A stretch of DNA of 64,000 bases from JBPRGG01 sp051418075 (GCA_051418075.1 JBPRGG010000016.1:20476-84475), one strand, 5' to 3'; shown: positions 44,961-54,085, numbered from the stretch's first letter. A program made the numbers and translations. Notes: generated by a model not told the origin, from the letters alone.

Positions 44961-47450
44961 ATGGCAAAAAACACATACAAATCGAATACATTTAAAAAGC
45001 CTGCAAAAGACAAAAAAAAGATCAGCTTTAAGTTTAACTTTGGTTTTCTTAAAGACCGGAAATTTGTACTGGCTTCAGGGTTTTTCCTGCTGGTTTTATC
45101 CCTCTTTCTGTTAACTTCATTTGTATCCTATTTATTTACCTATAAAGCTGATCAAAGTGTGGTGGAAGCCATTAATGAAACTGGTTTAAAAGCCTCCGGC
45201 ATAGAAACAGAGAACTGGCTGGGGCTTTTTGGTGCCATCAGTTCCTATTATTTCATATTCAAATGGTTTGGTATTGCAGCCTTTTTCACCCCTCCCCTAT
45301 TGTTTATCCTGGGTTTCAGATTGGTTTTCCGGAAAAACATTTTACCTCCATTATCTATTTTTAAATTCAGTTTCTTTTTCACATTCTGGATCAGTCTGTT
45401 GATGGGTTATCTTACTCTAGATACATCGCATATTAATACCTGGAGTTTTCTTTCCGGAGGTATAGGATTTGAGCTGGCTTTTCTGTTTGATAGCCTGGTT
45501 GGATGGGGTACTTTTTTGTTCCTGTTATTTACCCTGATCGTATTTTCTATTTATTATTTTGATATTACCCGGCTATTGGGCTTTTCCGGCATCAACCTGT
45601 CCAAACCCAAAATAGTAGAAGAAGCAGCTAAGCCTGCTTCTGATGAAGGCAAATCAAAAGAAAAGAATGTCACTGAGCCAGAAGAGGAAAGTGAAAAAGA
45701 AATTGCCAATTGGGTAATCAAAAAAGAAGATCTGGCTAAACAGAAAAATAAGCAAGCCTCATCCACCGGTTTAGAACTGGCAGTGGATGATCGCCGATCA
45801 ACGGAACCCGAAAGTAATGTCCCAATATCCAACGGGCAGCAAAAACCAGTGGTACCGGATCCTGTTCCGGAAGAAGAAAAACTGGAACTGGACATCCACC
45901 AAACTGAAGAAGAAGAGCAGTTTTCCGGTAAGTTGGAAAATTATGATCCCACCCTGGACCTGGGCAGTTATAAATACCCTCCCCTGGATCTGCTGATTGA
46001 GCATTCCAGCGGGAATATAGAAGTGAGCAAAGAGGAACTGGAGCAAAATAAGGATAAGATCCTTGAAACTCTGATCAATTTCAAGATCGGTATCTCCAGT
46101 ATCAAAGCAACCATTGGCCCCACTGTAACCTTATATGAAATTGTGCCTGAAGCAGGGGTTAAAATTTCCAAAATCAAAAACCTGGAAGATGATATTGCCC
46201 TTAACCTGGCCGCTTTGGGTATACGAATTATTGCTCCCATACCGGGGAAAGGAACCATTGGGATTGAGGTTCCGAATAAAAACCGGGAAATGGTTTCGGT
46301 GAAATCAGTTTTATCTACCGAAAAATTTCTAAAAAGTGATAAGGAACTGCCGGTGGTTTTGGGTAAAACCATTTCCAATGAAGTATTTGTGGGAGACTTG
46401 GCCAAAATGCCTCACCTGCTGATGGCAGGGGCTACAGGTCAGGGTAAATCCGTTGGAATAAATGTCTTATTAGCTTCCCTGATCTATAAAAAACATCCTT
46501 CTCAACTGAAATTTGTGCTGGTAGACCCCAAAAAAGTGGAATTAACCCTGTACAATACCATTGAAAGGCACTTCCTGGCCAAATTGCCTGACAGCGAAGA
46601 AGCGATTATTACCGATACCAAAAAAGTAATTTACACCCTCAATTCCCTCTGTATTGAAATGGATCGTCGCTACGACTTGCTCAAGGATGGGGGTTGCCGA
46701 AATTTAAAGGAATATAATCAAAAGTTTATCAATCGCCGGCTAAACCCGGAAAAGGGGCATCGATTTTTACCCTATATCGTGTTGGTGATTGATGAATTAT
46801 CTGATCTGATGATCACCGCCGGTAAAGAAATTGAAACACCGATCATCAGGCTGGCCCAGTTGGCCCGGGCTATTGGTATTCACATCGTTATTGCTACCCA
46901 AAGGCCGTCCGTGAATGTGATCACCGGGATCATAAAAGCCAACTTCCCTGCCAGGATCTCTTTTAGAGTAACTTCCAAAATTGACTCCCGTACTATCCTT
47001 GATATTGGAGGGGCCGAACAACTGATTGGAATGGGAGACATGTTGTTATCTCAGGGTTCTGATTTAATTCGCTTACAATGTCCTTTTATTGATACACCTG
47101 AAGTAGAAAATGTTTGTGAATATGTAGGAGCCCAGCGTGGATATCCCACCGCTTATCCCTTACCGGAATACTCAGGAGATGAAGAAGGCGATGATGTCAC
47201 TGCGGTAGATCTGAGTGACCGGGATGAATTATTTGATCAGGCAGCCCGATTAATTGTAGCACATCAGCAAGGAAGTACCTCTTTGATACAACGTAAAATG
47301 AAGCTGGGATACAACCGGGCAGGACGGTTGATTGACCAACTGGAAGCAGCCGGTGTGGTGGGACCTTTTGAAGGAAGTAAAGCCCGTGAAGTTTTAATTC
47401 AGGATGAATATACTTTGGAACAATTATTGAATAGCATAGACAAAGAGTAA
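44961..47450 (+). CDS. ftsK: DNA translocase FtsK
   Basis: This is an 829-residue protein. Four transmembrane helices lie in residues 35-200, an acidic, low-complexity linker at about 215-330, and the motor at about 340-740. The motor has Walker A GATGQGKS at 490-497 and Walker B LVIDELSD at about 608-615. The C-terminal winged-helix gamma domain (about 765-829, QGSTSLIQRKMKLGYNRAGRLIDQLE) reads orienting sequences. FtsK pumps chromosome ends through the closing septum and activates XerCD at dif. The linker is short compared with E. coli. TATTTTTG at the 5' side is a possible -7 box. The gene is followed 27 bases later by a LolA-like gene. Confidence 0.96.
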   Translation: MAKNTYKSNTFKKPAKDKKKISFKFNFGFLKDRKFVLASGFFLLVLSLFLLTSFVSYLFTYKADQSVVEAINETGLKASGIETENWLGLFGAISSYYFIFKWFGIAAFFTPPLLFILGFRLVFRKNILPPLSIFKFSFFFTFWISLLMGYLTLDTSHINTWSFLSGGIGFELAFLFDSLVGWGTFLFLLFTLIVFSIYYFDITRLLGFSGINLSKPKIVEEAAKPASDEGKSKEKNVTEPEEESEKEIANWVIKKEDLAKQKNKQASSTGLELAVDDRRSTEPESNVPISNGQQKPVVPDPVPEEEKLELDIHQTEEEEQFSGKLENYDPTLDLGSYKYPPLDLLIEHSSGNIEVSKEELEQNKDKILETLINFKIGISSIKATIGPTVTLYEIVPEAGVKISKIKNLEDDIALNLAALGIRIIAPIPGKGTIGIEVPNKNREMVSVKSVLSTEKFLKSDKELPVVLGKTISNEVFVGDLAKMPHLLMAGATGQGKSVGINVLLASLIYKKHPSQLKFVLVDPKKVELTLYNTIERHFLAKLPDSEEAIITDTKKVIYTLNSLCIEMDRRYDLLKDGGCRNLKEYNQKFINRRLNPEKGHRFLPYIVLVIDELSDLMITAGKEIETPIIRLAQLARAIGIHIVIATQRPSVNVITGIIKANFPARISFRVTSKIDSRTILDIGGAEQLIGMGDMLLSQGSDLIRLQCPFIDTPEVENVCEYVGAQRGYPTAYPLPEYSGDEEGDDVTAVDLSDRDELFDQAARLIVAHQQGSTSLIQRKMKLGYNRAGRLIDQLEAAGVVGPFEGSKAREVLIQDEYTLEQLLNSIDKE

Positions 47451-47477
47451 TAACAATTGACATATAATTAATAAAAT

Positions 47478-48128
47478 ATGAAAAAGATATTTATTTTGAT
47501 GATACTGGTGAGCCAGGGTCTGGGTTCATTTGGGCAAAGCGATACCAAAGATCCGAAAGCAAGAGAGATCCTGGATGAGATGAGCGGTAACTACAGCGAT
47601 TTACAAGCTTATAAAGCCGAATTTGTACAATCTCTGGAAAATGAGATGGAAAATATCAATGAGGAGTTTGCCGGTGAGATCACCGTAATGGGCGACAAAT
47701 TCAAATTGAAAATGAGTGGGCAGGAGGTATATAATAACGGTAGTACAGTTTGGACCTATTTGCCTGATATCAACGAGGTAAACATCGATAACTACTATCC
47801 TGAAAACGGAGACATGACCCCTACAAAAATCATCACTGCCTACCAGGATGGATATAAATATAAGTATATGGAGGAAGTGAATGAAAGCGGCAATACATAT
47901 CAAATTATTGACCTTGAACCAGAAGCTAATAATTTTCAATTTTACAAAATCCGGCTCAAGATCAATAAAGAAAATAAACACCTGAAGGAATGGCAGGTAT
48001 TTGACCGTACCGGAAGCAAATATTTATACCTGATCAAAGAGTTTGATCCCGACATAGAAGTATCTGACTCTTATTTTGAATTTGATCCCAAAGCCCATCG
48101 GGGAGTAGAAATTATTGACCTGAGATAA
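47478..48128 (+). CDS. LolA-like outer-membrane lipoprotein carrier protein
   Basis: This 216-residue periplasmic protein has a signal peptide (residues about 1-19, ending FGQ) and the LolA fold pattern: DEMSGNYSDLQAYKAEFVQ, then FAGEITVMGDKFKLKMSGQEVYNNGSTVWTYLPDINEVNI, a hallmark of LolA relatives. LolA ferries lipoproteins from the inner membrane to the outer membrane. Two Lol-like proteins occur in this window (the other is DUF4292), so paralogy is possible. The ftsK-lolA pair is common in Bacteroidetes. The ATG follows the ftsK stop by 27 bases. Confidence 0.88.
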   Translation: MKKIFILMILVSQGLGSFGQSDTKDPKAREILDEMSGNYSDLQAYKAEFVQSLENEMENINEEFAGEITVMGDKFKLKMSGQEVYNNGSTVWTYLPDINEVNIDNYYPENGDMTPTKIITAYQDGYKYKYMEEVNESGNTYQIIDLEPEANNFQFYKIRLKINKENKHLKEWQVFDRTGSKYLYLIKEFDPDIEVSDSYFEFDPKAHRGVEIIDLR

Positions 48129-48154
48129 CATTGCACACATGAAATGATTTAAAC

Positions 48155-48195
48155 AGAGGTTGATCATCCTGCTAACAGTAGCTTGAACAACCTCT
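48155..48195. repeat. Hairpin between lolA and the transposase gene (terminator or REP-like element)
   Basis: AGAGGTTG (48155-48162) pairs with CAACCTCT (48188-48195), and GCTA-acag-TAGC lies inside the loop. The following sequence is only partly T-rich. It could terminate lolA or be a palindrome recognised by the adjacent RAYT. Confidence 0.5.
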
Positions 48196-48281
48196 CTTGT
48201 TATTTATGCTTTTTGGATATTGGTTTTAAATCCTTAACTTTAAAAAAGAAAAGAGAACCTATTTTTTAAACTGTTTCAGCG

Positions 48282-48899
48282 ATGAATTTATTTAATCATA
48301 AACAACCGGTTCAAACTATTAATTCCTCTAAATTCTTTTTTACTTTTAGCCTCAAAGAAAGTTTACCTCAGGATTCTATTAACTTACTGGAGAGAGAATA
48401 CACCCAAGTCCAAAATCGTTTGGATGTTAAAAACTCATCCTCGGGAAAGTTTGACAAAGTGAAAAGTTTGTTTTTTGGCCGTCTTGACAACATGTTGGAT
48501 CGGGCGATCACAGTTTCATCCCTTTTGAGCAATCCGGAAATAGCCAACAGCCTGCAAAAGAAATTACATGAAATGGATAATATCAGCTTCCACTTAATCT
48601 GCTATACTATCCTGCCCAATCATTTTCATCTTTTGGTAGAACCCCTTGATAACAAGCAAAAAACCATTAAGCAAATAAACAGGATCATTACCGATGTAAA
48701 GGAACAAACCACTCCTGTATTAACTACCTTTTACGGACCAGATAAACACTGGAACCGGGATTCATTTGCAGATATTTTAACAGATAACCAGCAGATGGTG
48801 CATATGATCAGCTATACTTTAAACAATCCGGTAAAGGCTGGATTGATAAATTACTGGAAAGACTGGCCCTGGTCTTTTTGTAATCCAAAATATCTGTAA
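48282..48899 (+). CDS. REP-associated tyrosine transposase (RAYT, Y1 HUH family)
   Basis: This is a 205-residue single-domain HUH endonuclease. The HxH metal site is at His 114/His 116 (LPNHFHLLVE), and the catalytic Tyr is Tyr 178 in ISYTLNNPVKAGL, followed by WKDWPWSFCNP, all typical of RAYT rather than IS200. RAYTs are domesticated, usually single copy, and act on palindromic REP sequences. All catalytic residues are present, so it may be active. No flanking insertion-sequence ends were found. It sits between lolA and pyrF on the same strand, and the pyrF promoter overlaps its stop codon. Confidence 0.9.
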   Translation: MNLFNHKQPVQTINSSKFFFTFSLKESLPQDSINLLEREYTQVQNRLDVKNSSSGKFDKVKSLFFGRLDNMLDRAITVSSLLSNPEIANSLQKKLHEMDNISFHLICYTILPNHFHLLVEPLDNKQKTIKQINRIITDVKEQTTPVLTTFYGPDKHWNRDSFADILTDNQQMVHMISYTLNNPVKAGLINYWKDWPWSFCNPKYL

Positions 48900-48904
48900 A
48901 TTTG
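48897..48904 (+). promoter_or_regulatory. -7 box of pyrF overlapping the transposase stop
   Basis: TAAATTTG is a perfect TAnnTTTG match 20 bases before the pyrF ATG, and its first three bases are the stop codon of the transposase. The -33 TTTG has a non-ideal spacing of 16. Confidence 0.45.
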
Positions 48905-48924
48905 GCCTGTTAAAATCTTATTAA

Positions 48925-49755
48925 ATGAAGCAGGCTGAACTTTTTGATCAAATACTACAAAAAAAATCCTATCTATGTGTCGGACTGGATACAGATATCA
49001 GGAAAATCCCACCTCATTTGCTGAAATTTGAAGATCCTGTACTTGAATTTAATCGCCGAATCATAGAGGCCACGTCACCCTATTGTGTGGCTTATAAACC
49101 TAACATTGCTTTTTATGAAGCCCGGGGCAGTACCGGATGGACCAGTTTATCTGGTTCTATGAAACTGATCCCGGACAATATTTTTACAATTGCTGATGCC
49201 AAAAGAGGAGATATTGGCAATACTTCTCATCTTTATGCCCGAACATTTTTTGAAAAGAAAGCGGCTGGATTAAACTTCGATGCCATTACAGTAGCTCCTT
49301 ATATGGGTCATGATTCTATTGAACCCTTTTTGACTTATCCGGAAAAGTGGGTGATCCTGCTGGGGCTTACTTCAAATAACGGCAGCCTGGATTTTCAACA
49401 CCTTAAAATAGAAAATGGAAAACACCTGTACCAGGAGGTTTTGGAAAAGAGTCAGCAATGGGCCGGGCCGGATCAGATGATGTATGTGATAGGAGCTACT
49501 CAAAGTGACAGCATACAAACTGTCAGGCAAATTATTCCGGATCATTTTTTATTGGTCCCTGGTATTGGTGCTCAGGGAGGGGACTTGGCTGCAATCAGTA
49601 AATATGGATTAAATAAACGGGCTGGCCTGCTAGTAAATGCATCCAGAAGTATTATTTATGCTTCTTCGGGAAAAGATTTTGCTGAAGCTGCTGCCAGTCA
49701 GGCCCGGGCGATTCAACAGGAGATGGCCCGGTATCTTGATCAGTTTTTAGTATAA
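48925..49755 (+). CDS. pyrF: Orotidine 5'-phosphate decarboxylase, type 2
   Basis: This is a 276-residue type-2 (PyrF subfamily) decarboxylase. It has LCVGLDTDIRKIP, VAYKPNIAFYEARG, the catalytic IADAKRGDIGNTS (Lys/Asp pair) and VPGIGAQGGD for phosphate binding. It makes UMP from OMP, the last step of the de novo pathway. Its 3' end overlaps the converging DUF2851 gene by 16 bases, so the two transcripts would be complementary there. pyrD is 4 kb upstream. The intervening ftsK, lolA and RAYT are unrelated. Confidence 0.95.
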   Translation: MKQAELFDQILQKKSYLCVGLDTDIRKIPPHLLKFEDPVLEFNRRIIEATSPYCVAYKPNIAFYEARGSTGWTSLSGSMKLIPDNIFTIADAKRGDIGNTSHLYARTFFEKKAAGLNFDAITVAPYMGHDSIEPFLTYPEKWVILLGLTSNNGSLDFQHLKIENGKHLYQEVLEKSQQWAGPDQMMYVIGATQSDSIQTVRQIIPDHFLLVPGIGAQGGDLAAISKYGLNKRAGLLVNASRSIIYASSGKDFAEAAASQARAIQQEMARYLDQFLV

Positions 49756-51062
49756 TAAGGGATACAAACATCACGAAATTGTGAATGTCGGTCCTGTAAT
49801 ATTTCACCTCCAATTTTACAGGACAAGCACTGCTTAAAACTACAGTATTCATTGAAAAGCTCCAACAGCGATTGTGAGTCAAATGCACTTTTCACTTTCA
49901 GGCCCAGACTGTTCCAGCTCCGGGTTATTTTATTTTTTTCAGCCGGTATCATCTGCAAAAGTGAAACTGCCCGCTGAATGTAAGTTACATCATCAATATA
50001 GCGGCCATAGGCTGCCCAAATGGGTATGACAGCATTTATCAGCAAGTTGTAAATAGTGAGCTCTCCCATTCCCTTTACGGGTGTTCTGAATTTTTTACCA
50101 AACTGGTAATGTTCCTGCCAGTAAACAGACTGGGTTAGTCTGAACAATTTTAATAGTTCTTCCAGATCAGTATTTGATTTAACCGGAGAAAACATGGAGC
50201 GCTGCTGATGTAAAAAGCGGGCCAGCTGAGCCAGTCGGATGGTTGGAAAATTGGCAGGCCGAAGCCTGAGAAATTTCCATTGCATCAATTCCATGGGTTG
50301 AGGTAGACTGTATTTGTGATGTAAATATTGAAATTCTTTGGATAGTTGATGAAAATAGGGATCTTTCCCGTTCATTCTAAGAAATCCTGCCTGGCCAAAT
50401 AACAAGGATTCCAGTTGGAGCAAACTATTTCTGTTTTTAGATATTATTTTAAAGGGTAAACTTTGGGAAAGTGTCAAGAAAGGATCTGCATTCACCTTAT
50501 TTCCCAAAATTTTTGAAACCAACTGGTAGGTGGTCTCCTCCCAGTCACCTCTGTTATGGCTTAGAAGATCCAGAACTCCCTCAGATTTTCTTTCCAGACG
50601 TTGCATAAGGGCACTTTCCTGCATGGACAGCAAAGTCACCGGTTTGACTTTCTTTATAATTTCTGCGCAAGGGATATGCTGTGTATTTTGGATGAGGTAA
50701 GCATACCTGGCATAAAATTCCGGGTCAATTCTATCTTTCAGTTCAAGAGTGGGTATTTCCGTTTGATCTTTCCTCCAAACCGGCTGATCATGATGCCACA
50801 CCACATGCAGGATCACATTTTGATAAGCGTCATCCATTTGATGCCGATGCCTGTACCAATCTGACGAGTTTAAATGAATTTCTACCTGGCCGTTCCAAAG
50901 GATATCATCAATGTAGATCCTGCTATCGGTAAAGTCCGGACCGGCATGTTCATTATGTCGCCCTGGGAAAATAATATTAACAGGTTCTCCCCGGTGGGTA
51001 TGAAGTTGTTGACGGTTAAAATACTGTAATTGCCAGATAAAGTGGAGAAAATTTTCCTGCAT
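49740..51062 (-). CDS. DUF2851-family protein
   Basis: This is a 440-residue protein matching DUF2851. The N-terminal block has GRHNEHAGPDFTDSRI, WNGQVEIHLNSSDWYRHRH, DDAYQNVILHVVWHHD and IPTLEL. A helical region in the middle is rich in RLAQLARFLHQQ. The conserved N-terminal Asp/Glu/His/Lys pattern (PDF, VEIH, SDW) resembles a PD-(D/E)XK nuclease core, but this is inference. No experimental function is known to me. C-terminal Cys pairs (KQCLSCKIG) might bind metal. It converges on pyrF with a 16-base overlap and is transcribed alone. Confidence 0.85.
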   Translation of the reverse strand: MQENFLHFIWQLQYFNRQQLHTHRGEPVNIIFPGRHNEHAGPDFTDSRIYIDDILWNGQVEIHLNSSDWYRHRHQMDDAYQNVILHVVWHHDQPVWRKDQTEIPTLELKDRIDPEFYARYAYLIQNTQHIPCAEIIKKVKPVTLLSMQESALMQRLERKSEGVLDLLSHNRGDWEETTYQLVSKILGNKVNADPFLTLSQSLPFKIISKNRNSLLQLESLLFGQAGFLRMNGKDPYFHQLSKEFQYLHHKYSLPQPMELMQWKFLRLRPANFPTIRLAQLARFLHQQRSMFSPVKSNTDLEELLKLFRLTQSVYWQEHYQFGKKFRTPVKGMGELTIYNLLINAVIPIWAAYGRYIDDVTYIQRAVSLLQMIPAEKNKITRSWNSLGLKVKSAFDSQSLLELFNEYCSFKQCLSCKIGGEILQDRHSQFRDVCIPYYTKN

Positions 51063-51382
51063 GACTTTTTTAAATCAATTTATAAAAATATCCTGCTTCA
51101 TTTTGAGAAAATTCGTTCGATTTTGCCACCAGGTAACATCAGATGAAAAAATACAAGAAAAGGCTCATCAAAGCTGTCAAAGCTGCGGGCTTTTTTTGGT
51201 CTTGATCTTTTTTCCTGCTTTTTGTATCAAGCCAAATGATATGGCCCTTCCGGCCAGAAAAAAAAGGAGTAAGGTAGCATGTACACTTAGATGCAGAAAG
51301 TCAATAAAGCTTTTCTTAATTATTTCCTACTATCACCATTTTTTACAAAAGCAATATCTTGCAGCAATCGGATGATTCATTG
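51063..51382 (+). other. Intergenic region between divergent DUF2851 and NeuD-like genes
   Basis: This region is about 320 bases long. AAAGC-tgcgg-GCTTT followed by a T run (51179-51197) is a small terminator-like hairpin on the forward strand. No supported gene precedes it, so it could end a short RNA. A 104-codon forward frame (51061-51375) has no recognisable domain. Nothing else is supported. Confidence 0.35.
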
Positions 51383-51390
51383 TAACTTTG
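51383..51390 (+). promoter_or_regulatory. -7 box of the NeuD-like gene
   Basis: TAACTTTG is a perfect TAnnTTTG match only 12 bases before the ATG at 51403, predicting a very short leader. A TTGC lies 20 bases upstream at the -33 position. It explains why the TTG at 51388 is not the start codon. Confidence 0.5.
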
Positions 51391-51402
51391 CAAAAAAAGA
51401 AT

Positions 51403-52041
51403 ATGGAGAAGCCAGTCATGATCATCGGGGCGGGAGGGCTAAGTTACGCAGCCCTTGAGATTTTTAAAACTAATCAGATTGAGGTTTATGGATTTTTGGA
51501 TGAGGATCAAACCCTTCATCAAAAGGAAATTATGGACGTTACTGTTATTGGCAGCCCGGACAATGATGAATTGCTTAACCTGATCGGGAAAAACTGCGAA
51601 GTATTTGTGGCGGCAGATGAAAATACCTATAAGAAAAAATTGGTTTCCCTCTTGCTTGATAAGCGGCAAACCATGCCGGTGAATGCCATACATGGTGACA
51701 CTACAATCTCCAAATCCGCCTTTCTGGGTCATGGAAATCTGATTAATTCCGGAGCTATTTTAGGAGCTCAATCAAAAATTGGCAATCATTGCATTATTCA
51801 TTCAAGAGCCCTGATAGAACATCTGGCCCAATTAGGTGATTTTGTCCAGGTAGGGGCTGGCACTATTATCAATTCATCTGCCATCATAGAAAATGAAGTT
51901 TTCGTAGGAAGTGGAGTCACCATAGTTTCCGGAGTAAAAATAGGTGCTGGTGCCCGTATCGGAGCCGGTTCAGTTGTTGTTGCTGATGTGGAAGAAGGAT
52001 CCACCGTATTTGGCAATCCGGCCAAAGCAGTAGATATTTAA
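51403..52041 (+). CDS. NeuD/PglD-family sugar O-/N-acyltransferase (hexapeptide repeat)
   Basis: This is a 212-residue two-domain protein. A Rossmann-like N-terminal part (MIIGAGGLSYAALEIF, DEDQTLH) leads to a left-handed beta-helix of hexapeptide repeats (residues about 100-205, AFLGHGNLINSGAILGAQSKIGNHCIIHSRALIEH..GAGARIGAGSVV). Relatives acetylate UDP-sugars or sialic acid. The usual catalytic His is probably within the IIHSRALIEH segment. The start is ATG at 51403. A sugar role could link it to the kinase/nucleotidyltransferase 2.7 kb downstream. No glycosyltransferase is nearby, so this is weak inference. Confidence 0.85.
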   Translation: MEKPVMIIGAGGLSYAALEIFKTNQIEVYGFLDEDQTLHQKEIMDVTVIGSPDNDELLNLIGKNCEVFVAADENTYKKKLVSLLLDKRQTMPVNAIHGDTTISKSAFLGHGNLINSGAILGAQSKIGNHCIIHSRALIEHLAQLGDFVQVGAGTIINSSAIIENEVFVGSGVTIVSGVKIGAGARIGAGSVVVADVEEGSTVFGNPAKAVDI

Positions 52042-52123
52042 AAACCCTGAAACTGAATTGGCTCACCAGAAAATTTGTTTTAATTTAAATAAAAAGATAC
52101 ACCTTGCCTGAAACAAGGAAGTT

Positions 52124-53104
52124 ATGAAAGAATACATCGTTTTACTTTATTACTGCTACACGCCTATTGAGAACCCGGAAAAATTCAGGGAAGAACATCA
52201 TTTTCTATGTATTGAACTGAACCTGAAAGGCAGGATCATTATTGCATCAGAAGGCATTAATGGGACCGTATCCGGACTAAAGGCTGATTGTCAGCGTTAT
52301 ATGAATATCATGAAAGCAGATCCCCGATTTGCTAAACTGGATTTTAAAATAGATGAGCACCAGGAAAATGCCTTTCAGAAGCTCAATATCAGATTAAAGC
52401 CTGAAATAGTTCATGCCGGATTGCCATATATTGACCCTAATCAAAAAACCGGAAAATATGTGGAACCAAAAGAATTTAAAAAGATAAAAGATGACGAGGA
52501 TGTAGTGATTCTGGATGTCCGCTCTAATTATGAACACAAGGTAGGTAAGTTTAAAAAGGCTGTAACCCTGAACCTGGAAAATTTCAGAGAATTCAAAGAC
52601 CAGGTAAAGCAGCTGGAAAAATATAAGCACAAAAAAATAATCACTTATTGTACCGGAGGAATTAAATGTGAAAAAGCCAGTGCTTTCCTGCTGGAACAAG
52701 GATTTGAAAATGTATATCAACTGCACGGCGGAATTATCAAATATGGTCTGGAAACAGAAGGCGAGGATTTTGAAGGAAAATGCTATGTATTTGACAATCG
52801 TCTCACCGTAGATATCAACAGGGCTAATCCTCAGGTGATTTCCCGGTGTTATGTTTGTGGTGATATTAGTGATCGCATGGTTAATTGTGCTAACCCGGTC
52901 TGTAACAGGCATGCGCCTATATGTGAAAAATGTGGGTGGGAAATGGAAGGCGCCTGTTCTGAAAGCTGTAAAAATCATCCGGAAAAAAGACCATACAATG
53001 GCACCGGTTATTATGCTAAACAATTAAATGGTTATAATCCCTATAGGGGCATATTAAGAAGGAAAAAGCAGGAGCATCTTGAAAAAAAACAGCACACAAC
53101 CTAA
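52124..53104 (+). CDS. trhO: tRNA uridine(34) hydroxylase, rhodanese-domain TrhO (YceA family)
   Basis: This is a 326-residue protein. An N-terminal acylphosphatase-like segment (about 1-90, ASEGINGTVSG) is followed by the rhodanese domain with catalytic Cys 176 in ITYCTGGIKCEKAS. The C-terminal tail is cysteine-rich (CYVCGDISDRMVNCANPVCNRHAPICEKCGW). TrhO uses oxygen to make 5-hydroxyuridine at the tRNA wobble base in many bacteria. The 3' end overlaps the nucleoside phosphorylase gene by 26 bases, implying co-expression. Earlier annotation as a sulfurtransferase reflects only the fold. Confidence 0.93.
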   Translation: MKEYIVLLYYCYTPIENPEKFREEHHFLCIELNLKGRIIIASEGINGTVSGLKADCQRYMNIMKADPRFAKLDFKIDEHQENAFQKLNIRLKPEIVHAGLPYIDPNQKTGKYVEPKEFKKIKDDEDVVILDVRSNYEHKVGKFKKAVTLNLENFREFKDQVKQLEKYKHKKIITYCTGGIKCEKASAFLLEQGFENVYQLHGGIIKYGLETEGEDFEGKCYVFDNRLTVDINRANPQVISRCYVCGDISDRMVNCANPVCNRHAPICEKCGWEMEGACSESCKNHPEKRPYNGTGYYAKQLNGYNPYRGILRRKKQEHLEKKQHTT

Positions 53105-53984
53105 AATTCCGGAAACTGATCTGATCCTTAATAAGGACGGCAGTGTCTTTCATTTAAATCTTAAGCCAGGGAATATTGCGAATATCATTTTGGCTGTGGG
53201 AGATGCAGGCATGGTACATACCATCAGCCAGCATTTTGATCGCATAGAATTTGAAATGAACAAACGTGAATTCAGTACCCATACCGGCACTTATAAGGGG
53301 GTTCGCCTTTCTGCCGCCAGTACCGGTGTCGGTACAGATAATATCGAGATTTTTTATAATGAACTGGATGCCCTGGTCAATATAGATCTTAAAAAGCGGG
53401 TGGTAAAACAGGATAAATCCAAATTAAAGATCATTCGTATGGGCACCTCCAGTTGCCTGCAGGAAGATATCAGGATAGGCTCTGTCATATTAGCTGAATA
53501 TGGCATAGGCCTGGATAACATTTTTAATTTTTATGAGTTGCCTCAATCTGCACTGGAAAAACAAATTATTACTGCTATCAAGGATAACCTCAACCTGCCT
53601 TTTTTACCTTATTGTGTAAGTAGTTCAGAATTGTTGAGGCCCTATTTTTCTGATAATGTAATCAAAGGGAATAGCGTATCATGCCCTGGTTTCTATGGGC
53701 CTCAGGGCCGTAAACTAAGGTTGCCTTTAAAGCATGAAAATTTACTGGATGATTTAACCTTTCTGCATCTGGATGATTTTTGGCTTACTGATATTGACAT
53801 GGAAACTGCCGGACATTATGCCATGGCTCGGTTGCTGGGCCATGAAGTGATCTCGCTTAATATAGTGACCGCCAACCGGGTGAAGAGCAAGCTGAGCAAG
53901 GACCCCAATAAATTACGTAATGAATTGATAGAGAGAGTGTTACAACAGGTAATCCAAATTAATGGACCTGAAATCGTTCATTGA
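53079..53984 (+). CDS. Nucleoside phosphorylase (PNP/UDP family)
   Basis: This is a 301-residue phosphorylase of the uridine/purine nucleoside phosphorylase superfamily. It has VGDAGMVHTISQHF, STGVGTDNIEIFYNEL, RMGTSSCLQEDIRIGS for phosphate and ribose binding, and DIDMETAGHYAMARLLG (Met-Glu ribose contact). The substrate base is uncertain. The TTG at 53079 is supported by an AGGAG Shine-Dalgarno sequence at 53070-53074 within the end of trhO, unusual in this genome and decisive for the start. It overlaps trhO by 26 bases, so it belongs to that transcript. Confidence 0.9.
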   Translation: MKKNSTQPKIPETDLILNKDGSVFHLNLKPGNIANIILAVGDAGMVHTISQHFDRIEFEMNKREFSTHTGTYKGVRLSAASTGVGTDNIEIFYNELDALVNIDLKKRVVKQDKSKLKIIRMGTSSCLQEDIRIGSVILAEYGIGLDNIFNFYELPQSALEKQIITAIKDNLNLPFLPYCVSSSELLRPYFSDNVIKGNSVSCPGFYGPQGRKLRLPLKHENLLDDLTFLHLDDFWLTDIDMETAGHYAMARLLGHEVISLNIVTANRVKSKLSKDPNKLRNELIERVLQQVIQINGPEIVH

Positions 53985-54085
53985 ACAATATTTCTAGAAA
54001 AAACAGCAGGGGCTTGACGCTATAATTATACAGGTTAATACTGTTTTTTTGTCAATATTTTTATAAATTGGCCCGGCAAATATTC

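Noticed and set aside
51061..51375. 104-codon forward frame between DUF2851 and the NeuD-like gene
   Set aside because: It begins inside the start of the reverse gene, contains a terminator-like hairpin and shows no domain.
54010..54030. TTGACG close to TATAAT before the fused kinase gene, resembling a sigma70 promoter
   Set aside because: The two boxes are only 2 bases apart instead of about 17, and this phylum uses different promoter elements.
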